Shown here: piece by piece, positions 12,801 to 22,931 of the stretch
How the letters are laid out: each line of letters starts with the position of its first letter
Position numbering within the stretch: the stretch's first letter is position 1
DNA from: Zygnema circumcarinatum
Taxonomy: Eukaryota > Streptophyta > Zygnematophyceae > Zygnematales > Zygnemataceae
Direction of reading: 5' to 3'
NCBI GenBank assembly: GCA_037447605.1
Contig: CM074817.1
Location: 1,938,877-2,002,876, forward strand
DNA: 64,000 nucleotides
Notes under the pieces: generated by a model
What the model was told of the DNA's origin: nothing
Databases searched by the model: none
Seen by the model: the letters and a program-made list of their open reading frames with translations, nothing else
Program-made: the position numbers and the translations under genes

Positions 12801-13180
12801 GCTTTGGTTTTGATCGAAGGAAATCCGATAAAGACGCAGATGCGATTAGGAAAGAAGGCAAAACAACGCTATAAAACAAGCAAAAGCCTTTCAATCACCT
12901 TATGATTCAGACACGAAATCAAGTCCACTGGAGATGTAAAGATGCTCACCTTCACCTTCGGAGGAAGAGTTGAATATAAATCGCCAGTAACCTCTCGGAG
13001 CGGTCTATGACAAACATAAACTTCCCATTCGTCCTCACACGCCGGCGATGAGGTGCTAACTGAACATTCCAGGGTACTGTAAAACTGTCCAGTATTCCGC
13101 GATCCTGCTCTCATCGTTTCTTCCAATCGTGACTGCTTTGCAATCCTATCTTTGTCCAGCTCAACAAAGCTGGCCATCAT
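9885..13180 (-). CDS. Putative permuted papain-fold (LRAT/NlpC-like) membrane-associated protein
   Basis: Five exons join by phase: 13180-12950, 11613-11386, 11065-10944, 10797-10328, 10135-9885 (433 aa). I do not recognise a named family. The early segment LGVCHFMAVFRSRRGELVQFDFGP puts His87 ahead of beta strands, and NHNDCRHYVDMLVRF gives Cys193 in an N-x-C-x-H-[FY] setting. Together these resemble the circularly permuted papain folds (LRAT, NlpC/P60, DeSI), where such a His and Cys are catalytic. The C-terminal third has one clear hydrophobic segment (LPSILLAATGIVASCAAI). The start is the first in-frame ATG; the frame stays open upstream to 13420 without another ATG, so an extra 5' exon is possible. 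Intron 1 is 1.3 kb. Function is unknown. Confidence 0.6.
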
Positions 13181-13687
13181 TTGCTTTCTAAACTTACTTT
13201 CTACAGTAGTCAACAAACCTACGTCACCCCCGAAAACGACCCCTGTTCCAAGAGATCTTCTGCAAACGACCTCGTCTAAAGATCCATCCCTGCAGATCCC
13301 TGCAGCAGACTCATCTAAAGCCTGCAGCGGCCTCCTCCCCAACAATCTCGCTCCCTCCAAATCCTCCTCCTCCTCCCTCACTAAACCCTCCCACCAACCC
13401 CCTCCGCCGCCACTTTCAAATCACCAATCCTCCTCAATCAATAACTCCTCCCTCTCCCTCTCCCTCTCCCTCTCCCTCCCTCAACCGTTCCCTCTCCAAC
13501 TGACAATGCAAAACGAAGCGATGAGCCAACGCAATGTCGCGTAACCGGGTTGAAATGGCTGCAGGTGGGCGGCCGCCATGGCGTCCGAGCATCGCGGCAG
13601 CCATGGCATCTTTCCAGGGCACCTCCTGCAGCAAATATTCAGATTCCGCCTCCGCCCGCCGCCCTCGGCCACTCTTGCAAGACGCCC

Positions 13688-14094
13688 TGCCACGTGGCAC
13701 TTGCAACCGCGCTTTTTGCTCCAATGGCCAATGCGAGCGCGCCTTCACATGTGTGCGATCTGCCGACTATGCGGAATATGAGCCACGTGGCGGGAGGATC
13801 CAGCGCTCCGCCAGTTTGATGCCATTTACTTTACTGGTTCCCTGTGAAAATTCGGACGACATTTTCAACCGAGGATGGATCCATGCTACTTGTGACACGT
13901 GGCACACTGACGAGCGCCACGTGGCACGGCACCGAATCAGGAGGCGCGGATTGGTCAAAACGGACCCGCTCCTGCGCCGGTTCTCCGCAATGTCCGGGCG
14001 AGGCCTGCAACCAGAGGGAGCCACGTGGCACTCTTGCGCTGCCCTTTTCCGAAAATATCGAGCGGAAATGCGGAAAAGCGCGTGCCACGTGGCA
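13688..14094. promoter_or_regulatory. Cluster of six GCCACGTGGC-type G-boxes
   Basis: Palindromic G-box/ABRE cores occur at 13688-13699, 13782-13791, 13894-13903, 13916-13925, 14020-14029 and 14083-14094. All but the third read GCCACGTGGC; the third reads GACACGTGGC. The cluster lies 0.5-0.9 kb upstream of the minus-strand papain-fold-like gene. In plants bZIP and bHLH factors bind such sites. The 13,200-13,680 stretch between holds CT-rich leader-like sequence. Confidence 0.6.
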
Positions 14095-14303
14095 GGAGAT
14101 GGGGATCCGCCGACAGGCGAAATGTGTCGGTGGAAATATCACGCAGATGCCGGATCTCGGGGGATTCCGGACGGGAACTGGAACTGGAACTGAGGGGATG
14201 GATGCGCATGGGGCCGGCCAACGGCAACGTGCTTTCGAATTTCAAATTTGGGTTCACTCGTGGTTTCTAGTTTTTGTAGAGCTTTGAAGTCTAGCACAGT
14301 TCG

Positions 14304-14675
14304 GACCAGTGGATCGGCAACCATTGGACAACCATTGGATGGCAATGGTTGGACGTCTACTGGTTGGCAACCAGTCGACTGGTTGCCAACCAGTGGCATC
14401 CACTGGTTCCAAACCAGTCGAATGGTTGTCAACCAGTGGCATCCACTGGTTGGCAACCAGACGAATGGTTGTTTCGGTCCGCAACCACTGGTTGGCAACC
14501 AGTCGACTGGTTTGGAACCAGTGGCATCCACTGGTTGGCAACCATTCGACTGGTTGTGAACCAGTGGCATCCACTGGTTCCGAACCAGTCGAATGGTTGT
14601 TTCGATCCGGCGGCACTGGTTGACAACCAGTCGAATGGTTATATCCATTTAATCAAATGGTTGGCAACCATTAAA
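14304..14675. repeat. Palindromic minisatellite array 1
   Basis: A period of about 43 bp is built from three inverted motifs: AACCAGTCGACTGGTT (a perfect 16-bp palindrome), ACTGGTTGGCAACCAGT, and AACCAGTGG-CAT-CCACTGGTT. All four long copies read CAT in the spacer. A unique phrase ATGGTTGTTTCGGTCCGC also occurs. All six frames stay open across it, which is why long spurious ORFs appear. Confidence 0.9.
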
Positions 14676-14707
14676 TTGTCGGTGTATGGATCTCCGTACA
14701 GTCGATA

Positions 14708-15266
14708 TACAGTAGGGGGTCCTCATATTTTCCACCCTGGTTCCGGGCAAAATGAGGCGAAAATATTAAATTTGCATATATAAGGTTCGTGTTACGAATA
14801 GACGGGCGGTATTATGTTAGAGTTCATGTTGAACCGTACGTATCGTACCGTACCGTATCGTACCGTATCATTTAGAATCGTATCGTATCGTGATATATCG
14901 TGACGCATAAGCGTAGTTTTTAGGACTGTTGTTCGTCTCATTGATGATGCCGTACTACGGATAGTACCGTATCGGGAAGTTTCGTATCGTATTGACGATA
15001 TCGTATCGTATCGTATCGTGTCGAAGTCAAGAAGACGGGGAGAAGAGCGAGCGCCTCTTACGGCGGCACGAGCGGGGAGATTAGGTGAGTTTTGCGTAAG
15101 CCCGTAACGGCTAGTACAGATAGTACGGACAGTACGAACAGTACGGTCAGTACGAATAGTACGGCTAACACAAGTTACCGTACAAAAAGGTGGTTTCGGC
15201 AAAATCGGGGCGAAAATATTGAGGACGCACTCCTTAGGGTCGTAAATACGAGGACCCCCCACTGTA
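14708..15266 (+). mobile_element. Pogo/Tc1-mariner-like MITE, copy A
   Basis: A non-autonomous 559-bp element including the flanking TA dinucleotides. Left end TACAGTAGGGGGTCCTC and right end GAGGACCCCCCACTGTA form terminal inverted repeats starting CAGT and flanked by TA, as in the Tc1/mariner/pogo group. Inside are ATATAAGGTTCGTG, GGTATTATGTTAGAGTTCATG, then TATCG pentanucleotide runs, and near the right end TTACCGTACAAAAAGGTGG. There is no transposase. Confidence 0.8.
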
Positions 15267-17106
15267 TGGGATTTGGTCTACATGTACGGATATACGGTCA
15301 GGTGAAATAAATAGTACGCTTATTGTTTTGGCGGGTAGCACGGGATGCCACCGGTTGGCTGCGCCAATTGGGGCAGCCAATCTAGGACTACCACGTGGCA
15401 ATTAGGGTTACAGGCCTGCTGGAGGATGGAGGCAGGAGGGACTGCAAGGAGGCAACGCAGAGGAGGACGAGCTCCCCGGTCTCACCGGGCGGCGGACATG
15501 GCCAGCCGAGCAGCCAGCAAGCAAAGGACGAGGGCCAGGGCGGGAACCAGGGCGGGCGTCGAGGCGAGCGAGGAGCGGCGGACATGGAGGCAAATTATTG
15601 GAGCGGTGGGAGTGCGGCCGAATGAGGAGCTGCGGCTCTCTTTAGGGCTTAGGCATAAATAGTGCTTAGTGCTTTTTTAGGTTTAACCTTCTTCTGCTTT
15701 GCTATGTGCAATCAGCCCTTGTGAAGGCTGGATAGAGGAGGTGGGAGCTTGGGTAGCTCAGGTGTGTTCTTTGGGATTAGAGGGTGTGTTTAGAGGATAG
15801 TGTGAGGTTGAGTTCCAGACACATTCCTTGTAAACATCCTTATTCTTATTAATGGAGTTTTAGGCTTAGAGCTTTCTCCAAAGTTTTCTCAGCGTATGTT
15901 CTACTCCCTTGCATGTTCCTCAGTCTGAAGTGTCTATAGCGGCAAGTGAGGGGACATCTGCTGGGGGGTCTGACTCTAACATAAATCACTAATTGTCAAC
16001 AGTTGGCAACCCACCAAAAAACACATACGACCCATTTTTGAGCCCCTACATCTCCCTATACGTTTGATTTACAGTAAACTATTAGTTTCCTCTTTTTGAA
16101 GTACTCACGGAACCCTAAGCCTGGCCTGAACCCTAAGCCTAGCCTAAACCCAAAATCTGGACTCCTGCTCCTCCTCGCGATTCTGACTGCTCTCACAAAG
16201 CGCACACTCATGCGCTCTACAGCGACAAAACAAAACAAAACAAAATAAATTTAGCAGAGCATGTCCATCCACCCAAGAGAAGAAAATGAGCACAAAACAC
16301 ACACACATCGCAGTATTCGCATTTTCAGATGATCACATACAGTTGAAAAAAATTCATATCAGAAATTTCAGAGTGTGCAGTTTTGCTGAAAATAAAAAGA
16401 CTGCCAAAAGCAGTGGAAGTTTCAAAAATAAAATAACGAAGCACTTCAAAATTACGAAGGAACGAATTTACGAATTACATATGAAATGAAGTTACAGCTT
16501 CAAGACTGAGCCTTCAACTCCAGCCCTTAGACTCTACCACACTTTTAAACTCCTAAATGAATACCCCCAACCTTCCTTACCCACCCTCCCTCTCTCTCTC
16601 TCTATCCTCTTTTTCTCACTCCATCCCTCTCTCTCTCATTCCCTCCCTCCTTCCCTCCTCCAATACTTGCCTGCTTGTTTGCTCGCCTTCTTGCTTGCGT
16701 GTCTCCCTCCCTCCTTCCTTTCCTCCTACCTCCCTGCCTCCGTCCATCAAATTTTTCAATTGTCATCATTCACATAATCCAGATAGTTTCCTCCTACCTC
16801 CTTGCCTCCGTCCATCACATTTTTCAATTGACATCATTCACATAATCCGGATAGTCAGCTGCCTGAGTATCTATGACATCTTCGTCCGCCTCCTCCCTTG
16901 CATCATTTTCGATGGGCATCTCAATTGAAATTTGCTCTCTTACTTCTTCATCGCTGCCTTCATCTAGCGCACTGACTGCTTCAAACGATTTGCAATCTGA
17001 TAAGCGTGTAGGCACAAAAGAGTTGATTTCAACCCATGCCACCGAATGCTGTCAATAAGTGAGAAAGGAAGGGTTCAGGTTAGGAAAAAGAGCATAATTT
17101 CAGAAA
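15267..17106. other. Repeat-island spacer with an LTR-like stretch
   Basis: 15324-15981 begins TGTTTTGGCGGG and ends GACTCTAACA. It carries a TATA-like GCATAAATAG at about 15650 and an AT-rich polyadenylation-like region at 15830-15880, so it could be a solo LTR, but no matching 5-bp target duplication is visible. The remainder to 17106 holds a CCCTCC-rich tract (16565-16800) containing a duplicated TTTCCTCCTACCTCC...ATTTTTCAATTG unit of about 90 bp. I see no gene. Confidence 0.4.
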
Positions 17107-17510
17107 TTCAATGGTTGCCAACCATTGGATCACTGGTTCCGAACCAGTCGAATGGTTGTTTCAGTCCTGCGCCACTGGTTCGCAACCAGTCGACTGGTTT
17201 CCAACCAGTGGATGCCACTGGTTGGCAACCAGTTGACTGGTTTGGAACCAGTGGATGCCACTGGTTGGCAACCATCCGACTGGTTGCAAACCAGTGGCAT
17301 CCACTGGTTGGCAACCAGTCGACTGGTTTGGAACCAGTGGATGCCACTGGTTGGCAACCATTCGACTGGTTGCGAACCAGTGGCATCCACTGGTTGCCAA
17401 CCAGTCGAATGGTTGTTTCGGTCCGCAACCACTGGTTGCCAACCAGTCGAATGGTTGTTTCGGTCCGCAACCACTGGTTGCCAACCAGTCGACTGGTTTG
17501 TCTAATGGTC
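17107..17510. repeat. Palindromic minisatellite array 2
   Basis: Same family as the array at 14304-14675 and in direct orientation by the shared GGTTGTTTCGGTCCGC phrase. Here the long inverted unit occurs both as GTGGATGCCAC (three copies) and GTGGCATCCAC (two copies), so single units have inverted within the array. Confidence 0.9.
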
Positions 17511-17731
17511 CGATCTGTTGTCTAGGGAGTTTGTTATTTACACACCTTTTAGCTAACTTTGTGTGTCCTCACGGCCTATCACCACGCGCCACGTGTACAT
17601 TCAACATTTGTCGATTCTAGCGCTCTGTTCAGACCGGGACCAAATCACCTAAGGACCTCGGATATCGGCTAAGGACCAGCGACAGAGGCTGTGGACCGTA
17701 CCGTGTACAGTACAGTCTTCTCACGTTACAG

Positions 17732-18378
17732 TACAGTAGGGGGTTCTCGTATTTACCGCCCTAAGGAATGCGTCCTCAAGAAATTCGCCCCGATTTTGCC
17801 GCAAACCACCTTTTTGTACGGTAACTGCGTGTTAGCCGTACGGTTCGTACTAGCCGTACTAGCCGTTACGGGCTTACGCAAAAGTCACCTAATCTCCCCG
17901 CACCTCCCGCCGTAAGAGGCTCTCGCTCTTCTCCCTCTTCTTCGTGCCCTCGATACGATACGATACGATACGATACGATACTTTACGATACTGTGCGACA
18001 CGGTACGATACGAAACGCCCCGATACGGTACTATCCGTACTAGCCGTATGAGCTGTAGTAGCCGTTACAGTACGATACGGTACGATATGGTACGGTACGA
18101 TACGAAACGCCCCGATACGGTACTAGCCGTACGAGCTGAGACGAACAAACAGCGGAAAACTACGTCTATGCGTTACGATATGGCACGATACGATACGACG
18201 CTAAACGATACCGTACGATACGGTACGATATGGTGCGATACGATACGTACGGTCCAACATGAACTCTAACATAATACCGCCCGTCTATTGGTAACACGAA
18301 CCTTATATATGCAAAATCAATATTTTCGCCTCATATTGGCCAAAACCAGGGTGGAAAATATGAGGACCCCCTACTGTA
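17732..18378 (-). mobile_element. Pogo/Tc1-mariner-like MITE, copy B
   Basis: Ends TACAGTAGGGGGTTCTCG and GAGGACCCCCTACTGTA, flanked by TA, 647 bp. It is the copy-A family in opposite orientation: CATGAACTCTAACATAATACC and CACGAACCTTATATATGC lie near its right end. Long CGATA pentanucleotide runs fill the middle (17950-18250). It has no coding capacity. Confidence 0.8.
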
Positions 18379-18463
18379 TAGTGACCGTGTCGGCCCCCAC
18401 ATGTTTGTGTCACTATATCCGTAATGACCCGTTTGTCATTTTACATTTATAGTGATAATGTTA

Positions 18464-19515
18464 GGAAAATGATACAGCGGCCCCACTCTTTGGATATCGG
18501 CGCCCCCTTTTGGGAAAAAAATGTACTTTTTTTTTGGCTAATCACTCCCCCCCTTGGATCTTTCGGGAGGAGAGATCTTGTAGACAATCGGACCCCGCGC
18601 CTCGCGCGCCGGATCCGACTGTGCACCGACGTACGGCGCCGCGCATCGCGGCGTGGCCAGCGAGATGCGGCGAGCCTACGGAAACGTTGTCCTCACCTGA
18701 CCCGTTTGGGTCAGAGGTTGCCACGTGACAGCCTGCCATTGGACAGCCCTGCTGCCGGTCCCCCATGCCGATACCGTGGACCCCCATAATATTTTCGCCA
18801 TGGTTTCGGCAAATACTGGGCGAAAATATTGTAATTTGCAAATATAAGGTCCGTGCTACCAATAGGCGAGCGGTATTATGTTAGAGTTCATGTCTGTTCG
18901 TACGTATCGTATCGTGTCGTATCGTACCGTGATTTAGATACACGAGCTCCTATTGGTGCCGTACATATACCGTACGACTTAGAGATTTTATTCGTACTTA
19001 CCGTACAGCGTGAAAGCGTGACCCATGTTTGAAATCCGTTTCGATTAACAGATTTTGAATTGGAGAATAGGTCAGGTTAGGTTAACACCCCTAATACGTT
19101 AACATTGAGTTACCGTACAAAAAGGTGGTTTCGGCAAAATCGGGGCGAATTTCTTGGGGACGCACTGTACAAGGTGGAAAATATGGGGGTCCACTGTATC
19201 GGCAATTCGGCATGGGGGACCGGCAGCAGGGCTGTTCAATGGCAGACTGCCACGTGGCAACCTCTGACCCAAACGGGTCAGGTGAGGACAACGTTTCCGT
19301 AGGCTCGCCGCATCCCGCGGGCCACGCCGCGATGCGCGGCTCCGTACGTCGGTGCACGGTCGGATCCTGCGCGCGAGGCGCGGGATCCGATTGTCTACAA
19401 GATCTCTCCTCCCGAAAGATCCAAGTGGGGGGGGGGTTGATTAGCCAAAAAAAAAAACATTTTTCCCAAAAGGGGGTGCCGATATCCAAAAAGTGGGGCC
19501 GCTATATCATTTTCC
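18464..19515. mobile_element. Fold-back Mutator-like element C
   Basis: A 1052-bp element with about 310-bp inverted arms. Ends GGAAAATGATACAGCGG and CCGCTATATCATTTTCC are flanked by a perfect 8-bp duplication TAATGTTA (18456-18463 and 19516-19523). The arms include GATCTTGTAGACAATCGGA and a CCACGTG core. The centre is occupied by a separate pogo-like MITE. The long TIR, GGAAAAT end and 8-bp duplication suggest a Mutator-like non-autonomous element; hAT also gives 8 bp but its ends differ. Confidence 0.75.
18772..19198 (+). mobile_element. Pogo-like MITE nested at the centre of element C
   Basis: 427 bp from TACCGTGGACCCCC to GGGGGTCCACTGTA, flanked by TA, sitting exactly at the symmetry point of the host fold-back (left flank CATGCCGA, right flank TCGGC). 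It carries the family core AAATATAAGGTCCGTGC and GGTATTATGTTAGAGTTCATG, and TTACCGTACAAAAAGGTGG at its right. Confidence 0.75.
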
Positions 19516-19791
19516 TAATGTTATTACAGATGTTTTTGCGGTATATCCGTACACCTTTGATCCCGTACTGTACAGTACATTGTACTTTTTGGGCAGTCGT
19601 CTCGTGGGTACTGTACAGGTCTACGAACCCTGGTGAGCATGTGTACGGTCAAGTTGATATGTACGGTCACGTCGATATCTGACGGTATTTGTCGATATAT
19701 GTACGGTCGTAATATATTTCTAACTTATATCCGATGCGTGGGTGGATAATATCGACATTTTGAATATATAGTAACAATTAGGGCTTTTCAA

Positions 19792-20844
19792 GGAAAATGA
19801 TACAGGCGCCCCACTTTTTGGAAATCCGCGCCCCCTTTCGGGAAAAAACTGTACTTTCATTTTGGCTAATCACGCCCTCCCCTTGGATCTTTCGGGAGGA
19901 GAGATCTTGTAGACAATCGGACCCCGCGCCTCGCGCGCAAGATCCGACTGTGCACCGACGTACGGCACCGCGCATCGCGGCGTGGCCCGCGAGATGCGGC
20001 GAGCCTACGGAAACGTTGTCCTCACCTGATCCTTTTTGGGTCGAGGTTGCTACGTGGCAATCTACCATTGGACAGCCCTGCTGCCGGTCCCCCATGCCGA
20101 TACAGTGGACCCCCATAATATTTTCCACCTTGTACAGTGCGTCCTCAAGAAATTCGCCCCGATTTTCCGAAACCACCTTTTTGTACGGTAACTCAATGTT
20201 TACGTATTAGGGGTGTTAACCTTACCTGACCTATTCTCCAATACAAAATCTGTTAATCGAAACGGATTTCAAACATGGGTCACGCTTTTACGCTGTACGG
20301 TAAGTACGAATAGAATATCTAAATCGTACGGTATAGGTACGGTACCAATAGGAGCTCGTGCATCTAAAGCACGGTACGATACGATATGATACGATACGAT
20401 ACGTACGGATGTACATGAACTCTAACATAATACCGCTCGCCTATTGGTAGCACGGACCTTATATTTGCAAATTACAATATTTTGGCCCAGTATTTGCTGA
20501 AACCATGGCGAAAATATTATGGGGGTCCACTGTATCGGCATGGGGGACCGGCAGCAGGGCTGTCCAATGGTAGATTGCCACGTAGCAACCTCTGACCCAA
20601 AAAGAGTCAGGTGAGGACAACGTTTCCGTAGGCTCGCCGCATCTCGCGGGCCACGCCGCGATGCGCGGCGCCGTACGTCGGTGCACGGTCGGATCCTGCG
20701 CGCGAGGCGCGGGGTCCGATTGTCTACAAGATCTCTGCTCCCGAAAGATCCAAGGGGGGGGCGTGATTAGCCAACATGAAAGTACAGTTTTTTCCCGAAA
20801 GGGGGCGCGGATATCCAAAAAGTGGGGCGCTTGTATCATTTTCC
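19792..20844. mobile_element. Fold-back Mutator-like element D
   Basis: A 1053-bp second copy of element C, only 276 bp away. Ends GGAAAATGATACAGGCG and CGCTTGTATCATTTTCC are flanked by TTTTCAA on both sides (19785-19791, 20845-20851; 7 bp certain, an eighth base is ambiguous). Its arms match those of C, but the central MITE lies in the opposite orientation. Confidence 0.75.
20101..20534 (-). mobile_element. Pogo-like MITE nested at the centre of element D
   Basis: 434 bp between TACAGTGGACCCCCATAAT and ATTATGGGGGTCCACTGTA, TA-flanked. It is the inverse orientation of the MITE in element C: CACCTTTTTGTACGGTAA is at the left and CATGAACTCTAACATAATACC at the right. Confidence 0.75.
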
Positions 20845-20851
20845 TTTTCAA

Positions 20852-21715
20852 ACGTAGTTATATCCGTAATGGCGTCACTATTTACGAGAATCTTGTGAAG
20901 ACCTTGCTTGAACATTTCCCAATACTGTTACTGTCGAGTCAGATTTTTCAATAATTGATTGGATGGGAAAAAAATGAGTTTCGGAAAATTTTGACTAAGT
21001 TTCATTGGAAGGCATTCTTCATTGCAAGCAGTTAGATAGTCTGAATGCTCTTTAACGATCTTCTTGAGTAGTTTGCAATACTTTTAGAGCCGTCTTGTTC
21101 AGCTTCGAAGCAGCAACAAGGGAGTAAGACTATTTTATATTTCATTTCCAATTTCTGTTCTTACTTTACTGTTTGTGGCTAAAACCCAAAACTCTGGAGG
21201 TTATGATCTGGTATTAAGTGCTCCCAGCAAAATTCATAGACTTCGATGATTGAGTCTGCTTGATTGTGCCTTTGCATACTTCGAAGTATCCTCGTTTTGT
21301 TCCGGACTGGTTTGGACCACCAAAAATATGTGAATGCTGTAGGCTCTGCGATGTTCTTTTATTACTGTGAACGAGCAGGTTCAAGTCTGAACTGCAGCGT
21401 TTGCATGGCAGGACACGAACGAATCAATTTCCTTTGTTATGGCAAAAGATCATGCGACAATTGTCCATCCACACCATTCCAAACATTTTGAAAGCCAGAA
21501 ATCATTTACAGATGACGGTACATAAAGGCTTTACCTTCAAGCCACCTAAACCTTCTAGCGCTAAGCCTATGCACTTCTTTTATATCTAACATAATAACAT
21601 GCCGGAACACAGAGGCATCTGAGAAACCATCCACTTCAACTGGACATGGCTTAGGGTACAAGTCGGGGTCACCTCCACAGAGTTCCGTTCATGTTGCAGT
21701 ATAGGTCGAGTTTGG
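20852..21715. other. Intergenic 3' of KISH
   Basis: AT-rich sequence. I see no gene, repeat or RNA here beyond the end of element D. Confidence 0.5.
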
Positions 21716-22931
21716 TCAGAGCAATAAGGTGCAAATGCCCATAGTGAGGCAACAAAGCGACACCCAAGGACTCAAGCGCTCCCCTGCACCACTCAAAACA
21801 GGAGCCGCATTCAGCTCACACTCTGAGGCAGACTGCTCTGTATCAGAAACACAACTCTTCCTAAAAGAACAGGCGAAGTTCCTTTGCAGCGGAATAGGGG
21901 AAGATAGCGACGTCCCAGAAGGAGTCACTAGCCCTCTCCAATGGATACATTATTACCTCAGACTTCCCTCATACACGTTAATACATGTATTGAAAACATT
22001 GCCCTGATAACATATTTCACTCACACAGCGAAACTGGAATCTGGAAGTGGATGCAAGCTGTCGCCTTGGGAAGAAGACATTCCTAATGCTGTCACGTGCC
22101 TTTATGTACCCGAAAAGCAGCGAATTAGGCAAATCTCCTGATCAGGCTTAATGCAGTTTAGAGCCTACGGTAAGAGTGGTACTCACCAACTCGAGCGGCC
22201 TTCCAAAAAAATCCCCGAAAACTGCCAATGGACGATCAGACATAGTACATAAGCAGAAGGAAGTAGCTAAACGACCCATAGTCGGGAAGCCCATTGAGAA
22301 TGGAGCAGAGTTGGCACGACCATATATAAAAAGTAAGCCATGCCTAAATTCCTGACACAACATAACAGACAGGAATCCTTGTCCAAGAAAGGCCGTATAG
22401 CTGTTATGGAGGGGTCCATTAAACCGTAGTGCCGACCTGGAAATACATTATAGTATAGGAAGTTTGAGTAGTCTACTAATGAGAAACTCGTAGTTGACTC
22501 ACCCTGTCTTTTTTTCGAGTGCGTTTGGGAACTGGATCTTCACGTAGGTGCACGTGCAGATGAGCAACAGCACCACCGTGAGAAAAGACTGGAAGTCAAA
22601 AAGTGCGGACTGCACAACCCTCCCTGTCGCTGGCTTGTCAGTATGAGCGTCAATACAGAGGTCTCGGAAGAAAGGGTTGTGAGATTACATGACAGACAAG
22701 GTGAAGGGCCTAACATTCGATCATGTCAGAGCATCACTGGTCCACGTAGATGTAAAAAATAAGAAACACGGGTAAAAGGTTCCTCCACTGCTCATACTGC
22801 ACGGCATAACGTTTTGTGCAGTAGTACTAGCCAGCTCATGCTACAACCTAAAGAATGTTCCTGATATTCATGCCCGCCCTTAGTACCAGCTTCCGTTAAC
22901 AAGGAAATCAGGAGCTCGAAACTCTCACCAT
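21716..22931 (-). CDS. KISH: KISH / TMEM167 family small Golgi membrane protein
   Basis: A 70-aa early secretory pathway protein with two transmembrane helices. The four coding exons are 22931-22929 (only the ATG), 22609-22503, 22221-22187 (35 bp) and 21783-21716. The product reads M-SALFDFQSFLTVVLLLICT, then CTYVKIQFP, KTGFRGFFWKAARVGERLSP and WVSLCCLTMGICTLLL. Animal Kish/TMEM167A shows the same order: ALFDFQS, LLLICTC, a GxFWKxARIGERxSP hinge and a second helix. All junctions are GT-AG with matching phase. The family is needed for constitutive secretion in insect cells. The product is so short and split that no single exon looks like a gene. Confidence 0.9.

Noticed and set aside
13534-14193. 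219-codon plus-strand ORF in the G-box region
   Set aside because: No family likeness; composition follows the GC-rich promoter and it overlaps three other open frames.
17046-17620. Long overlapping ORFs on both strands (up to 159 codons)
   Set aside because: Produced by the stop-free palindromic minisatellite; the same happens at 14139-14783.
18424-20851. ORFs of 120-185 codons in the repeat island
   Set aside because: Same peptides appear from each arm of the fold-back elements on both strands; no transposase motifs.
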